Below, piece by piece: positions 9,534 to 19,139 of a DNA stretch of 64,000 bases. The stretch covers positions 1-64,000 of the forward strand of contig CBDEVW010000003.1 of NCBI GenBank assembly GCA_965243755.1, in the 5' to 3' direction. The first letter of the stretch is position 1. Each line of letters starts with the position of its first letter. Source of the DNA: JANSWY01 sp965243755 (GTDB taxonomy: Bacteria > Bacteroidota > Bacteroidia > Cytophagales > Cyclobacteriaceae). The position numbers were made by a program, and so were the translations under genes. A model generated the notes under the pieces. The model made no database searches. It was given only the letters and a program-made list of their open reading frames with translations, and was not told where the DNA came from.

Positions 9534-10389
9534 ATGAAATTCACCTACCTGGGAATCCTGTTGTTGTCAATCAGCAACATCCCCTCAGTTGCCCAAAAAT
9601 ACGATTCCATTCCCTTCAGCAATGTCAGGATGCAGGCTGGTCAATACGAACTGGATGGCTGGGATGTAGGTTCATTTCAACTGAAAACTGGAAGGACCTA
9701 TCCTTTTCTGGAATTGAAACCGCAGGGCAAAGAAAATTTTGAAGAGGGTGTCTGGACATTGCTTACCGGACTCAATACCAGCACCTTAAGAGAATCAGCA
9801 TGGATTTTTCCTAACAGCATTGAGTTCCAGCAATCTAAGAGTAAAACTAAAATACCTCTGATCGTAAAAGGTTATTATGAAAAAACCAGGGAAAGAGTAA
9901 AACAGGCCGATGGCAGCAAAACTTTGGAAACCACAGAAAACATCATGCTTTTTTTGGATGAAGGTGCCTGGGGCTGGTTCATTCATCAGAATGACACAGT
10001 TGGTGAATTTGCTGTCACCAAAAGAGGAGTCAATCAAGCCGGAGTAAAGTGGAACCAATATTTCGGAAGCAACCTGGCCTGGCTCCAAGAAAAGCTGAAG
10101 AAATACGGCCCGCTGGAAACACCTACTGACTTCTACATTGAAGGAAGATATAGGGGGGGAAAACTTTAAAATTCTGTATAGCGGACAATATTATCGCGCA
10201 GTATTGATAAAAAATGACAAGGTACAATCAATCTGGCAGGACACGCCTTATGCAGTGATGTTGGTGAAAAAGCATAAAATCAATCCTTATGTATTGATGC
10301 CCCAGGAAGCCAGCAAAGAGGAAGCTCAGGAAATGCTGCGTATGCTTGGGCTTGCACATTTATTGTCCAGGAACCTAATGGGGATATAG
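9534..10389 (+). pseudogene. Secreted hypothetical protein, frame broken at a run of seven G
   Basis: A signal peptide (MKFTYLGILLLSISNIPSVAQ) starts a protein that reads to the run of seven G at 10153-10159. There it would end as YRGGKL-stop. With six G the frame continues as YRGENFKILYSGQYY and on to the stop at 10387-10389, giving 284 aa. The downstream part (for example AVMLVKKHKINPYVLMPQEASKEEAQEML) has convincing protein composition, so the two parts are one gene. The family is not recognised. The break may be a homopolymer sequencing error, a fixed mutation or a slippage switch. The stretch upstream (9353-9533) has no recognisable gene. Confidence 0.72.
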
Positions 10390-10516
10390 AACATCTGGCA
10401 TTGCATTTCATGATATTTTTATGAATTGACCAATTACAATATGCAATTGATCGAATTCAATATAATTTGATTCCTTGCTATTTTCTTTTATTTTCACTGG
10501 CACACCTCAAGTCACT

Positions 10517-12121
10517 ATGAAAATACAATTAAAGATTTTAGCGATTTTACTTACCATTTCGTCACAGGCAACTGCTCAAACTTTCTGGGATGATTTTGTC
10601 AATGAAGTCAATAACACAGTCAATCAGATTGATCAGGGGCTGAAGCAAGCCGAATCATGGACCAAAACGGCTGCTAACGACATTGAAAACTACACTACAG
10701 CTACCGGGCAGTCATTTGAAGAATTCACTAAGCAGTCGGAAACCTATATGACCCAAAAAGCAAACGACTGGATGAATGAATTAAAAACTGCCACAAACAC
10801 AGCCAACCAGCTTTCAAAACTACAATGTAGTTCATATATTCAACCGGTCTCAAATACCCTTAAAAACATTCCTAGCCCTTTGGATAATTATGGCGCAACA
10901 TCAGCAGCGTCTCAGCAATGCAGGGCATGTATGGTTTGGGCCACCGAACAATTTTTATGTGAAGTGCCACAAATTCTGGAAGGAAACATCTCCCTGATCA
11001 GACGATTCAATGAAGCCATGCAGCGAGCAGATGTTAAGCAACTGGATGACGCTTTGGAACCCGCGGGAGCAGTAGCAGTCATGGTGTATGACGACTTTTC
11101 TGAGTCCATGATGTTTGTAATGGGGCTTAAAGATGACATCCTGAACAAAGGAAATATCACTAACCCGGATTACACGAAGTTATATTCCCAGACAGCCTGT
11201 AAAATGTATGGCAGTGAGGCGCTGGGCTTTCTAATGGATAAACTGGAAGCTGAAAACCCAAAGACAAGAATCGAAAGAGTCACCAACAATATATTGGATA
11301 TTCTGGGTACAATGAGCAATGCCAATACCTATGCCGGTTACTTTGACCAGGCCAGAAAATATGCCAGTAGTGCTCAGTACCTTAATGACAAGTCAAATAC
11401 TTTACCAAAAGCACCTTCTATCTATGGTGATGGCGCATTGATAGGTACCGGATGGTTTCCAACGTACGAACGCATCATAACCAGCAACAATGGTTACTTC
11501 TATGGGATCAAAAAAAATGGGGATTTCCATCGATATGATCACATGGTTTTAAATACTCAGCAATGGGAAGGCGGTAATAAAATTGGGGCGGGATGGGATG
11601 AATACCGACTGATATTTGCCGGAACAGACAGGACCATATATGCTATAGATCAGGCCGGTAACCTTTGGTGGTACAAGAACACGGATCGAAGCACAAGCGG
11701 ATGGATAGGCAGAAAAAGAATCGGAACAGGATGGCAGGGATTTACAGACGTCAAGGCCGGAAGCAATGGCATGATCTACGCCAGAAAACCCAATGGAGAG
11801 TTGGTCTGGTATCAGGCAACAGGCAATGGCACTGAACAATGGCACCCGAAATCGGGAACAGTAATTGGAACCGGTTGGACTGAATCCACTGTAAAGTTCT
11901 GGGGAGTGGGACAAGATGGAGTGATCTATTTGGTACGTCCTGATGGCAATGTTTACTGGTATATCAATACGACTCACGGTGAAATGAAATGGACCAACAA
12001 TGGTTACGGCATATTAATCGATTCCGGCTGGCAGAAATATGCCTATGTCTTCGGAGGTAAAGACAACATGCTCTACGGTGTGACTCCAGATGGAGATTTG
12101 TATTGCCACAGATTTAAATAA
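10517..12121 (+). CDS. Secreted protein with C-terminal five-blade tachylectin-2-like propeller
   Basis: The start is placed at ATG 10517 (MKIQLKILAILLTISSQATAQ, signal peptide), with 534 residues. An N-terminal amphipathic helical region (about 21-100) is followed by a helical domain with conserved cysteines (CSSYIQP, QQCRACMVW). The last 250 residues contain five repeats spaced about 47-50 residues apart. Each begins IGTGW, IGAGW or IDSGW and carries a DG-x-L/V-x-W-Y strand. Tachylectin-2 is a five-bladed propeller binding N-acetylglucosamine or N-acetylgalactosamine, so a carbohydrate-binding role outside the cell is likely. The helical N-terminal module has no recognised relative. No T9SS sorting tail is evident. 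Confidence 0.82.
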   Translation: MKIQLKILAILLTISSQATAQTFWDDFVNEVNNTVNQIDQGLKQAESWTKTAANDIENYTTATGQSFEEFTKQSETYMTQKANDWMNELKTATNTANQLSKLQCSSYIQPVSNTLKNIPSPLDNYGATSAASQQCRACMVWATEQFLCEVPQILEGNISLIRRFNEAMQRADVKQLDDALEPAGAVAVMVYDDFSESMMFVMGLKDDILNKGNITNPDYTKLYSQTACKMYGSEALGFLMDKLEAENPKTRIERVTNNILDILGTMSNANTYAGYFDQARKYASSAQYLNDKSNTLPKAPSIYGDGALIGTGWFPTYERIITSNNGYFYGIKKNGDFHRYDHMVLNTQQWEGGNKIGAGWDEYRLIFAGTDRTIYAIDQAGNLWWYKNTDRSTSGWIGRKRIGTGWQGFTDVKAGSNGMIYARKPNGELVWYQATGNGTEQWHPKSGTVIGTGWTESTVKFWGVGQDGVIYLVRPDGNVYWYINTTHGEMKWTNNGYGILIDSGWQKYAYVFGGKDNMLYGVTPDGDLYCHRFK

Positions 12122-12173
12122 TGAAAAAGGCATTTTATTTCGTTTGTCTGAAAAAGATCGGTGATTAAGAACG

Positions 12174-12187
12174 GTGACACCTGTCAC
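12174..12187. promoter_or_regulatory. 14-bp palindrome upstream of the propeller histidine kinase
   Basis: GTGACA and TGTCAC face each other across two C residues, 65 bp before the kinase start codon. The symmetry and position fit a binding site for a dimeric regulator. The half-site resembles CRP/FNR-type TGTGA only partly, so no regulator is named. A second short inverted repeat, AGATAA/TTATCT, lies at 12220-12234. Confidence 0.35.
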
Positions 12188-12251
12188 AAACCTGAGGCAG
12201 GATTGATCTCATTTGTCTTAGATAATTATTATCTTAATACAAACTGCCGGT

Positions 12252-15200
12252 ATGAGGACAATTCTTATCACGATATTTTTAATTTTCGTAGGGTCCCATT
12301 GTGTTCAGGCACAATTAGGGTTCAGATCGGTATCTGTTCAGGATGGCTTATCCTCTTCTTCTATTACCTGTGTCATTAAAGATCATCAGGGTTTCATTTG
12401 GGTTGGCACCCAGGATGGACTTAATCGGTATGATGGACTTAAAATACAAACCTTCCGTAGAAACAGCCAGGTAAATGGTCTGCCTGGTAATCATATCGCT
12501 ACAATGTCCATTGATACGATTGGACGCCTTTGGATTGGCACACTTAATAATGGCATTGTTTTATATCATCCCGAATCTGAAAAATTCATATCACCAAAGG
12601 CAGTATTTACAAATGAAGATGTCATTGGCAGTCAGATCAGAAAAATACTCTGTCATAAGGACTATGTAATTGTGGGTTCACTAAGAGGGCTAACACTAAT
12701 AGATCTAAAATCTGGTCAAGCCTCAAATTATCGACGCAATTATGAAACCGGCTCTATTAGCCAAAACGAGGTATTAGATATTCTCCACCATCAGGGAAAT
12801 AAATTCTGGATTACCACCAACTCAGGCAATCTGGAACTATTTGATGCTGCTACAGGAAAATTCGAACAATTCGGATATGCTCAAAACGCACATCAGGGGA
12901 GCAGATACAAACCATTAGCCAGGGACAATTATGGTAAGATTTGGATCGGTACGCAGGAAAATGGCATATTTATTTTTACTCCTGCAACCAAACAGTTCCA
13001 AAACATAACCACTGGTAATTCCGATTTGATTAGCGATGTTATCACTGATTTGGCATTTAATGATGAATCGATGTTGATCGCCACAGACGGAGAAGGTATA
13101 CAGGCATATAGTTATGCAACTAAATCTTTTCATAAAGTACTGGATAATCCTATGGCTCAGGGAAAAAGAGAGGTTGTTGTAGATGTTTATCGGGATGATA
13201 CAGGTACACTTTGGTGCTCTACGCTCTCGGGTCTGAAGGTGGCAAATCCGTTTATGAAAAAATTTAAGGTACTAAACAATAACGCTTATGACATTAAAAG
13301 CCTTTCTTCGGATGTTGTCATTGAAGTTACTGCAGATGATGATAAAATCTGGATAGGAACAGATGGAGGAGGCCTTAATGAATGGTACCCTACCTCTGGT
13401 AATCTCAAAAGATACCGTCAAATTCCAAACAGCAATCAAAGTATTGCAAATGATGTTGTAAAGACAATTTTTAAAGATCCCAATGGATTTTTATGGATTG
13501 GTACTTATAACGGTGGTCTATCCCGGTACAATCCAATAACAAACACATTTAGACATTTCCTTCATCACCCGGAAAACCCAAAAAGTATTCACGATAATAG
13601 CATTTGGGATGTCATTAGTTTGGATGAGAAAACGCTCCTTGTTGGCACACTTGGAGGGCTGGCAGTGATGGATCTTGAGACATCCGAATTCACCAATTAC
13701 CCCTCCTTCTCAGTAATGAAAATTCTGAAAACCGATAGTGGAAAGTTTTATGTGGGTACCAGCCAGGGTGTTTGTGAGTTTGATGCATACAAGGGTCAAT
13801 ATAAATGGTTCAGACAGCATGGCAATGATGAGATCGATTTGAGTCAGGAGGAGATACCTACATTGTTGCAAACTAGATCCGGAAAAATATGGGTGGGAAC
13901 AGCCAATGGGATCTCTCTTCTCGAACCTGCAGATCAGACATTACGCTACTTACCCTTGAGCGCTCAACTAAACAATCAATACATCAGCTCGATACTGGAA
14001 GATCAGGACGGCAATCTATGGGTAGGTACCAATGCTGGATTGAGCAAAATCTCATTGACCGACTCCTCTGTAATTAATTATGGATTGGATGATGGGTTGC
14101 CAGGATTAAAGTTCAACAATAATGCATCAGCATCGGCAAGTAATGGATTCCTTTACTTCGGATGCACGGAAGGTTTGGTTTATTTTGATCCGTCAAAAGT
14201 TTTTGAAAACCCAATCTCTCCAAAACCGGTCTTTACTGAGTTACACATCAATGGAGTCAAACTCAATGTTGGGGATACTGTAAACGGACGTGTCATTCTA
14301 CCACAATCGCTTAATCATGTTACAAGAATCACGCTTGGCCCAAAAGAGTCGTATTTCAGGATTTTATTCGGATCAGGTGAGTACACCTCCCCCATTCACA
14401 ATCAATTTCGATATAAGGTGGAGGGCCTTTCAGACGATTGGACTTACACCACAGGTAATGTGAATGAAGCAAGTTTCAGAAGTCTTCCTCCGGGGGAATA
14501 TAGGTTATTGTTAGAAAGTGCCAACAATGATGGCATATGGAGTACCACGCCTGCCGTTTTGAACATCGCAATAGAACCTCCCTGGTATGAAACCAGTTGG
14601 TTTAGGATTGCAGCTGTGATCATTTTCATTTCCGTTGGTCTTTTATACTACAGGATGAGGACGAGAAACCTCATTCTTCAGAAAGAACGCTTGAAGGTCA
14701 TGGTGGAACAAAAAACCAAAAAGATCGAAAAGCAGCGGGATGAGTTGAATAACAAAAATATGTTGCTTAACAAAAGTAATAAGGAGCTTGAGAAGACCAT
14801 CGATCAATTGAAGGAAGCACAGGCGCAGTTGGTGCAGGCTGAGAAAATGGCTTCACTGGGTATATTGACTGCAGGAGTTAGTCATGAAATAAACAATCCT
14901 CTAAATTTTATTCGCAATGGAGCGCTTTTAATAGAACGTGAACTCACTGAAAAGGGAGCATTGGAAGACAAACTGGTTCCCTACCTTAAAGCCATCAACG
15001 AGGGAGTGCAAAGAGCCTCAAACATTGTAAAGAGCCTGGACAACCTCAGTAAAGACGGAAATGACCTGGAGGAAAAATGTATCATTGAGAATATTCTGGA
15101 TGACTGCCTCCTGACGATGGATAGTCAATTTCAGAACAGGGTTACACTCATAAAAGAATATTCATCAGAACGAACATACATCAAGGGTAATAAAACCAAA

Positions 15201-15515
15201 TTATACCAGGCTTTTCTGAATATTTTATCAAACGCAGAACAAGCCATAATTGATAAAGGAGAAATCACAGTCATCACTTTTTGCAAAGACCAAAAACATC
15301 ATACCATCATTTCAGATGACGGAATTGGCATACCAAAAGACCATTTGAACAAACTTACTGATCCATTTTTTACCACAAAGGATCCAGGAAAAGGAACCGG
15401 ACTAGGTTTGTCCATCACCTATTATATCATTGCTGAACACAAAGGATCACTGGAGATCAACTCTGATGCGGAAAAAGGAACATCAGTGCAGATTTCCATA
15501 CCTCTAAACGTGTAG
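12252..15515 (+). CDS. Propeller-sensor (Reg_prop/Y_Y_Y) transmembrane histidine kinase
   Basis: The 1087-residue protein has a signal peptide (about 1-23), then two consecutive seven-bladed Reg_prop propellers (about 25-690) with many W-[IV]-G-T-x-x-G-[LI] repeats. A Y_Y_Y domain follows (about 700-775, YRLLLESANNDGIWS), a membrane helix (about 783-800), a long coiled coil and a HisKA-type domain with phospho-acceptor H878 in SHEINNPLNF. The ATPase domain has the N box (FLNILSNAEQAI), the G1 box DDGIGI and G2 GKGTGLGL. It ends there, without the receiver and AraC domains that many Bacteroidota hybrid two-component proteins add, so it needs a separate response regulator; none is adjacent. Its last 12 bp overlap the end of the convergent sulfotransferase gene. 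Confidence 0.92.
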   Translation: MRTILITIFLIFVGSHCVQAQLGFRSVSVQDGLSSSSITCVIKDHQGFIWVGTQDGLNRYDGLKIQTFRRNSQVNGLPGNHIATMSIDTIGRLWIGTLNNGIVLYHPESEKFISPKAVFTNEDVIGSQIRKILCHKDYVIVGSLRGLTLIDLKSGQASNYRRNYETGSISQNEVLDILHHQGNKFWITTNSGNLELFDAATGKFEQFGYAQNAHQGSRYKPLARDNYGKIWIGTQENGIFIFTPATKQFQNITTGNSDLISDVITDLAFNDESMLIATDGEGIQAYSYATKSFHKVLDNPMAQGKREVVVDVYRDDTGTLWCSTLSGLKVANPFMKKFKVLNNNAYDIKSLSSDVVIEVTADDDKIWIGTDGGGLNEWYPTSGNLKRYRQIPNSNQSIANDVVKTIFKDPNGFLWIGTYNGGLSRYNPITNTFRHFLHHPENPKSIHDNSIWDVISLDEKTLLVGTLGGLAVMDLETSEFTNYPSFSVMKILKTDSGKFYVGTSQGVCEFDAYKGQYKWFRQHGNDEIDLSQEEIPTLLQTRSGKIWVGTANGISLLEPADQTLRYLPLSAQLNNQYISSILEDQDGNLWVGTNAGLSKISLTDSSVINYGLDDGLPGLKFNNNASASASNGFLYFGCTEGLVYFDPSKVFENPISPKPVFTELHINGVKLNVGDTVNGRVILPQSLNHVTRITLGPKESYFRILFGSGEYTSPIHNQFRYKVEGLSDDWTYTTGNVNEASFRSLPPGEYRLLLESANNDGIWSTTPAVLNIAIEPPWYETSWFRIAAVIIFISVGLLYYRMRTRNLILQKERLKVMVEQKTKKIEKQRDELNNKNMLLNKSNKELEKTIDQLKEAQAQLVQAEKMASLGILTAGVSHEINNPLNFIRNGALLIERELTEKGALEDKLVPYLKAINEGVQRASNIVKSLDNLSKDGNDLEEKCIIENILDDCLLTMDSQFQNRVTLIKEYSSERTYIKGNKTKLYQAFLNILSNAEQAIIDKGEITVITFCKDQKHHTIISDDGIGIPKDHLNKLTDPFFTTKDPGKGTGLGLSITYYIIAEHKGSLEINSDAEKGTSVQISIPLNV

Positions 15516-16322
15516 CTGTTCATCGTCAAAAAACACCTCATATTTGGTATCTTTAAATTGATCCTGCAGGAATTTGTAGTTGATGAGGAAGTCTGATGGA
15601 TGATCAATATTTTGCTTTGACATATACGTGCTGACCTCCTCTCCCTGAACCTCTAAAAATTGAAATATTTTGTCAATTGTTATCCCCCTTTCACTGACTA
15701 AATTCTCATAAGTTACCTTGATTAATTGATGATGATCAAAAAGTTTATCATAGTAGCTTTCCTGCTGTTCCTGATACTGAAAAAACCTTAAACATTCCTC
15801 TGGTGATATGGATAATCTGATGCTATCAGTGACTTGTGGTCTTTCGTATGAAACCCACTCATTTGTAATTAAAGCTCGTTTTAATGAAATCAAAGTATCA
15901 AGTTTGTTCAATCTTACCAAATGGATAATTTTAAACTCCTTACTCTGATAAATAAAATCCCAGAACCTGTCAAATACGGAGGTTATTGAGTTTTGAAATT
16001 CCATTCTTAATGAATTCAATTGCCTAAATCTACGGGCCAAATTTTCTGATATGAGCGCATCGTCAATATTTTTCTTGAAATATTCAGGCCTCATATGATC
16101 ATAGAATAGTTTAAAGCCAACAATGCCGCTTGACCTGTTGTTTAGCTTGTCATCAATATATTCAATTGGATCTGAAAGTATCAACCTTTGATCACTTTCT
16201 GAATACGCATCAAGGTTGAAGAGTTCACCCAAAATATTTATTTCACTGTGTGAGTTAAGAAGAGACAACAATAAATTTGACCCAGTTCGTGCAGAGCCTA
16301 GCAAGATCACTTTATCCTTCAT
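15504..16322 (-). CDS. Stf0-like PAPS-dependent sulfotransferase
   Basis: The 272-residue enzyme begins MKDKVILLGSARTGSNLL. Residues 9-16 (GSARTGSN) are the 5'-phosphosulfate-binding loop. Residues 134-150 (HLVRLNKLDTLISLKRA) are the 3'-phosphate-binding segment, in the form seen in Stf0-type enzymes. These transfer sulfate from PAPS to sugar hydroxyls; mycobacterial Stf0 sulfates trehalose at position 2. Here it is the last gene of a nine-gene minus-strand operon, directly after the HAD phosphatase and GT20-like genes, which supports a sugar acceptor. The acceptor is inferred. Confidence 0.8.
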   Translation of the reverse strand: MKDKVILLGSARTGSNLLLSLLNSHSEINILGELFNLDAYSESDQRLILSDPIEYIDDKLNNRSSGIVGFKLFYDHMRPEYFKKNIDDALISENLARRFRQLNSLRMEFQNSITSVFDRFWDFIYQSKEFKIIHLVRLNKLDTLISLKRALITNEWVSYERPQVTDSIRLSISPEECLRFFQYQEQQESYYDKLFDHHQLIKVTYENLVSERGITIDKIFQFLEVQGEEVSTYMSKQNIDHPSDFLINYKFLQDQFKDTKYEVFFDDEQLHV

Positions 16323-16333
16323 TATTTATAATT

Positions 16334-17134
16334 TTAATGCCCATCTAATTTAAATGAATCAACACCTCCGAAAAAGGAATTTAAAAACAACGCAACTCCT
16401 TGATTTTCATTACTTTCCGCAATATAATCAGAAGATTTTTTTACAATTTCAATTGCGTTTTTCATTGCTATCCCAACGGATGCGTTTGTGATCAATTCAA
16501 TATCATTAATGTCATCTCCGAAAGCCATTACATTATCTAGACCTAAGTTTAATAAATCACAGATGCTATTAATTGCTGATAATTTGTTAACTGATGCTGG
16601 CATATATTGCAAGTACTTTCCATGGTCAGATTTGAAATGATTGATACTATCCGGAATTCTCTGTATATCTTCAATCATTATGTTTTTTTCTAAGAGCACA
16701 AGAAGTTTATTTAGACGAAGATTATAAAACTGATCCAAATCTATTATCTGAGCAAAATGAGATTCATTATTGTAGGATTCTATTACGGAATAAATATTAC
16801 CCGAGGACTCTCCGACGAAATAGATTTCATGCCTTAATAAATACCTAATAAGACCAGATAATTGGTTTGCGCGAAAAGAGTGATCAAATAACGTCTGACC
16901 ATTGAATTGGCCGGTTGTTCCATTTGAGAATACCCAATACTGATCAGAAAATTCCGTAAACAGTGATTTTGGAATAGCCTTGAAACATCTGGCAGTATTA
17001 AACACCAGGTGAATTCCGCTTTGCCTGCAACACTCAAGAGCGCTTCTATTTGCTGATGACAACCTTAAATCTGATGTAAGCAACGTACCATCAAGGTCAA
17101 GAGAAATCAGTTTAATTTCCTGAACGTCGGTCAT
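16334..17134 (-). CDS. HAD-superfamily type IIB phosphatase (Cof/sugar-phosphatase-like)
   Basis: The 266-residue protein has motif I DLDGT at 13-17 (both aspartates present), the motif III lysine K184 in PASVNKLSAI, and motif IV GDDIND at 206-211. The cap between them is of the C2B type, as in Cof proteins, trehalose-6-phosphate phosphatase and sucrose-phosphatase. It lies 8 bp downstream of the GT20-like gene and 11 bp upstream of the sulfotransferase gene. The likely role is to remove phosphate from the disaccharide phosphate made by that glycosyltransferase. A general sugar phosphatase cannot be excluded. Confidence 0.85.
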   Translation of the reverse strand: MTDVQEIKLISLDLDGTLLTSDLRLSSANRSALECCRQSGIHLVFNTARCFKAIPKSLFTEFSDQYWVFSNGTTGQFNGQTLFDHSFRANQLSGLIRYLLRHEIYFVGESSGNIYSVIESYNNESHFAQIIDLDQFYNLRLNKLLVLLEKNIMIEDIQRIPDSINHFKSDHGKYLQYMPASVNKLSAINSICDLLNLGLDNVMAFGDDINDIELITNASVGIAMKNAIEIVKKSSDYIAESNENQGVALFLNSFFGGVDSFKLDGH

Positions 17135-17142
17135 CTTTCATG

Positions 17143-18447
17143 CTAATAATTTATTTCTTGACTGTACAAGCTGTCCATCTCCTCCAACACTTTACTGATC
17201 CATTTTTCTGTAGTCACAGACGTCACAGCATATTTTGATCTCTTCATTTTGTCACGGCGCGTTAATTTATTTGATTGAATTGCTCTTAAAATTGATGAGG
17301 CCAACGCCTTTTCATCACCATTCTGAAATATGTAACATTCATCCTGGAGAAACTTTGTCGTTCCTACTGTATTACTCACTACTACAGCACCATCTCCCTT
17401 ATTGGCCAGAATGTATTCCATAGGGGTTAGTGGCATAGCATCATAAGTTGAAGGCAATACAAAAATATCGGAGAAATGATACAAAATTTTTAGTTCATCG
17501 CTAGACCAATTTCTGTTAGACATATATGCTACTGAATTTTCATTAAGACTTTCAAATTTTCTCAATATTTTCAGTTCCTCTTCTTTGTAAAGCTTGGAAT
17601 CTCTTCTATGATGAGGAGCAACAATTAACAATTTAACATTCGTACTTGTGTTTGCAACCAGCTTAATCGCATCCAATAATAATGGGATATTCTTCACAAA
17701 ATCTAACCTTGCCACTAACAATATGTACTTATAATGCGCACTAAATTCGTGTCCAAATTCCTTAGAAAGGAGATCTTGATAGCTTCTCAATTGAATATTT
17801 GAGGTATTGCAATAATCTAGGTTTGGCCCCAGGACCAACGTTTTTAATATTGGCAATGAGGATGTTGGAAATTCATTCTTGGCAAAAGCTTCAAACTGTT
17901 CTTTATAGTCATCATGCAAAAACCACAACACATCACTTTTAAGTAGTCCTTTCGTAATTTTCCTGTAAATCATGTCAGGCTCTTCCATTGCCAGATAAGG
18001 CAAAAACCAAAAGAAATGTATCTCTTTGTTTCCATTTAAATAATTAGGAACATTGAATAAGTGATAATCGCAAAGTAAAATGTAATCTTCATTATCAATT
18101 TCCTCTGCGATTCTTCGACTTACTATATCAAAATCATTGAAATAATAAGCACTGGTTCTCAATCCTTTGTGTCCTAATATTCTGGGATACAGGTATTCCG
18201 ACACATACTTAAAATAGTATCCATGATACACATCTCGTTGTACTCTTAATACTTGCAGGTCATTGTACTTAGACTCTACACGACCTTTTTCAAATTTATC
18301 TGACGCCACACAAATCCAGCGATCAGCAATTGCCTTATATAGCGCTGTGTAGGCATTCTGGGTACCTCCGGCTGCAAAATGTTTTAACTTATTGATTTCA
18401 AAATTCGGTCCTCTGTTGGAGACCAGTGTGTATTTTCCCTGAGCCAT
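17143..18447 (-). CDS. GT20-like glycosyltransferase related to trehalose-6-phosphate synthase
   Basis: The 434-residue protein keeps the OtsA signature blocks in order: VSNRGP at 9-14, AGG at 26-28, DYHL at 127-130, an FFWFLP block at 145-150 corresponding to the OtsA F-x-HIP region, VARLDFVKNIP at 245-255 with the donor-binding Arg247 and Lys252, and STYDAMPLTPMEY at 333-345 with Asp336 and Glu344. It is somewhat shorter than typical OtsA (about 470) and diverged, notably FLP in place of HIP. It may therefore use another donor or acceptor, as glucosylglycerol-phosphate synthase does. The next gene is a HAD phosphatase, as expected for a synthase/phosphatase pair. Its start overlaps the PIG-L gene by 64 bp. 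Confidence 0.85.
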   Translation of the reverse strand: MAQGKYTLVSNRGPNFEINKLKHFAAGGTQNAYTALYKAIADRWICVASDKFEKGRVESKYNDLQVLRVQRDVYHGYYFKYVSEYLYPRILGHKGLRTSAYYFNDFDIVSRRIAEEIDNEDYILLCDYHLFNVPNYLNGNKEIHFFWFLPYLAMEEPDMIYRKITKGLLKSDVLWFLHDDYKEQFEAFAKNEFPTSSLPILKTLVLGPNLDYCNTSNIQLRSYQDLLSKEFGHEFSAHYKYILLVARLDFVKNIPLLLDAIKLVANTSTNVKLLIVAPHHRRDSKLYKEEELKILRKFESLNENSVAYMSNRNWSSDELKILYHFSDIFVLPSTYDAMPLTPMEYILANKGDGAVVVSNTVGTTKFLQDECYIFQNGDEKALASSILRAIQSNKLTRRDKMKRSKYAVTSVTTEKWISKVLEEMDSLYSQEINY

Positions 18448-19139
18448 ATTAGATAGCCATTTTTAGTAAGATGATTAAACATTTCATTTTCAAACTTTGG
18501 TAAGAATTGTGTCTTATAAGATTTACTTAATTGGATATGATTTTCAATTAACTGCCTGTTGGATGGTATTTTTAGTACTGATAGGTGTCGGGTAAATTCG
18601 GATGCATGTGAATTATTATATGATTTATCATCAGTAGCATATGGTAAGTCCGTATAGTAATAGATTGGATTAGGCAATCCGGCACAAGCTAGTTTTACTG
18701 CCAAATGATCAATATGGCCACCGAAACCACATGGCGCGAAAAGAACCTTATCTTTACCTATCGAATTTACCAATGAATGAATACCAGGAACTATTTCATT
18801 CAAAATACTTTGAACAGCAAAAGTTTCTGATACAAATAGGTTCTTTCGCCCGATACCTCGTAGAAGTGCTTCCGAAAACCCTCCATAATAAATTTCATGA
18901 ATTCCAATGAGATTTAATGCTAACTGATCTTCTTCTTTCCGCTTTTTTGTGGCTTCCTCCCTGTCGCCTGTACGTTCAAATATGAAATTGGATTCTGAGA
19001 AAATATTTACCAGGCTGCAATTAAACTGCTTGATAAACCATGGCAATACTCCTCCGAGTGAAAATATAACGTCATCATAATGAGGTGAAATAAATAAAAT
19101 ATTTTCCCCCTGTAAACCAACCTTCAACTTATCCAACAT
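18384..19139 (-). CDS. PIG-L/LmbE-family deacetylase
   Basis: The 251-residue protein has the zinc-binding motif PHYDD at 19-23 and a second zinc ligand motif HIDH at 142-145. PIG-L enzymes remove N-acetyl groups from amino sugars such as GlcNAc in GPI, mycothiol or antibiotic pathways. Its position inside a glycosyltransferase/sulfotransferase operon points to deacetylation of a GlcNAc-containing intermediate. It overlaps the upstream GT2 gene by 11 bp and the downstream GT20-like gene by 64 bp. The first position is Tyr rather than the usual Pro (HPDD becomes HYDD), a tolerated variation. Confidence 0.88.
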   Translation of the reverse strand: MLDKLKVGLQGENILFISPHYDDVIFSLGGVLPWFIKQFNCSLVNIFSESNFIFERTGDREEATKKRKEEDQLALNLIGIHEIYYGGFSEALLRGIGRKNLFVSETFAVQSILNEIVPGIHSLVNSIGKDKVLFAPCGFGGHIDHLAVKLACAGLPNPIYYYTDLPYATDDKSYNNSHASEFTRHLSVLKIPSNRQLIENHIQLSKSYKTQFLPKFENEMFNHLTKNGYLIWLRENTHWSPTEDRILKSIS

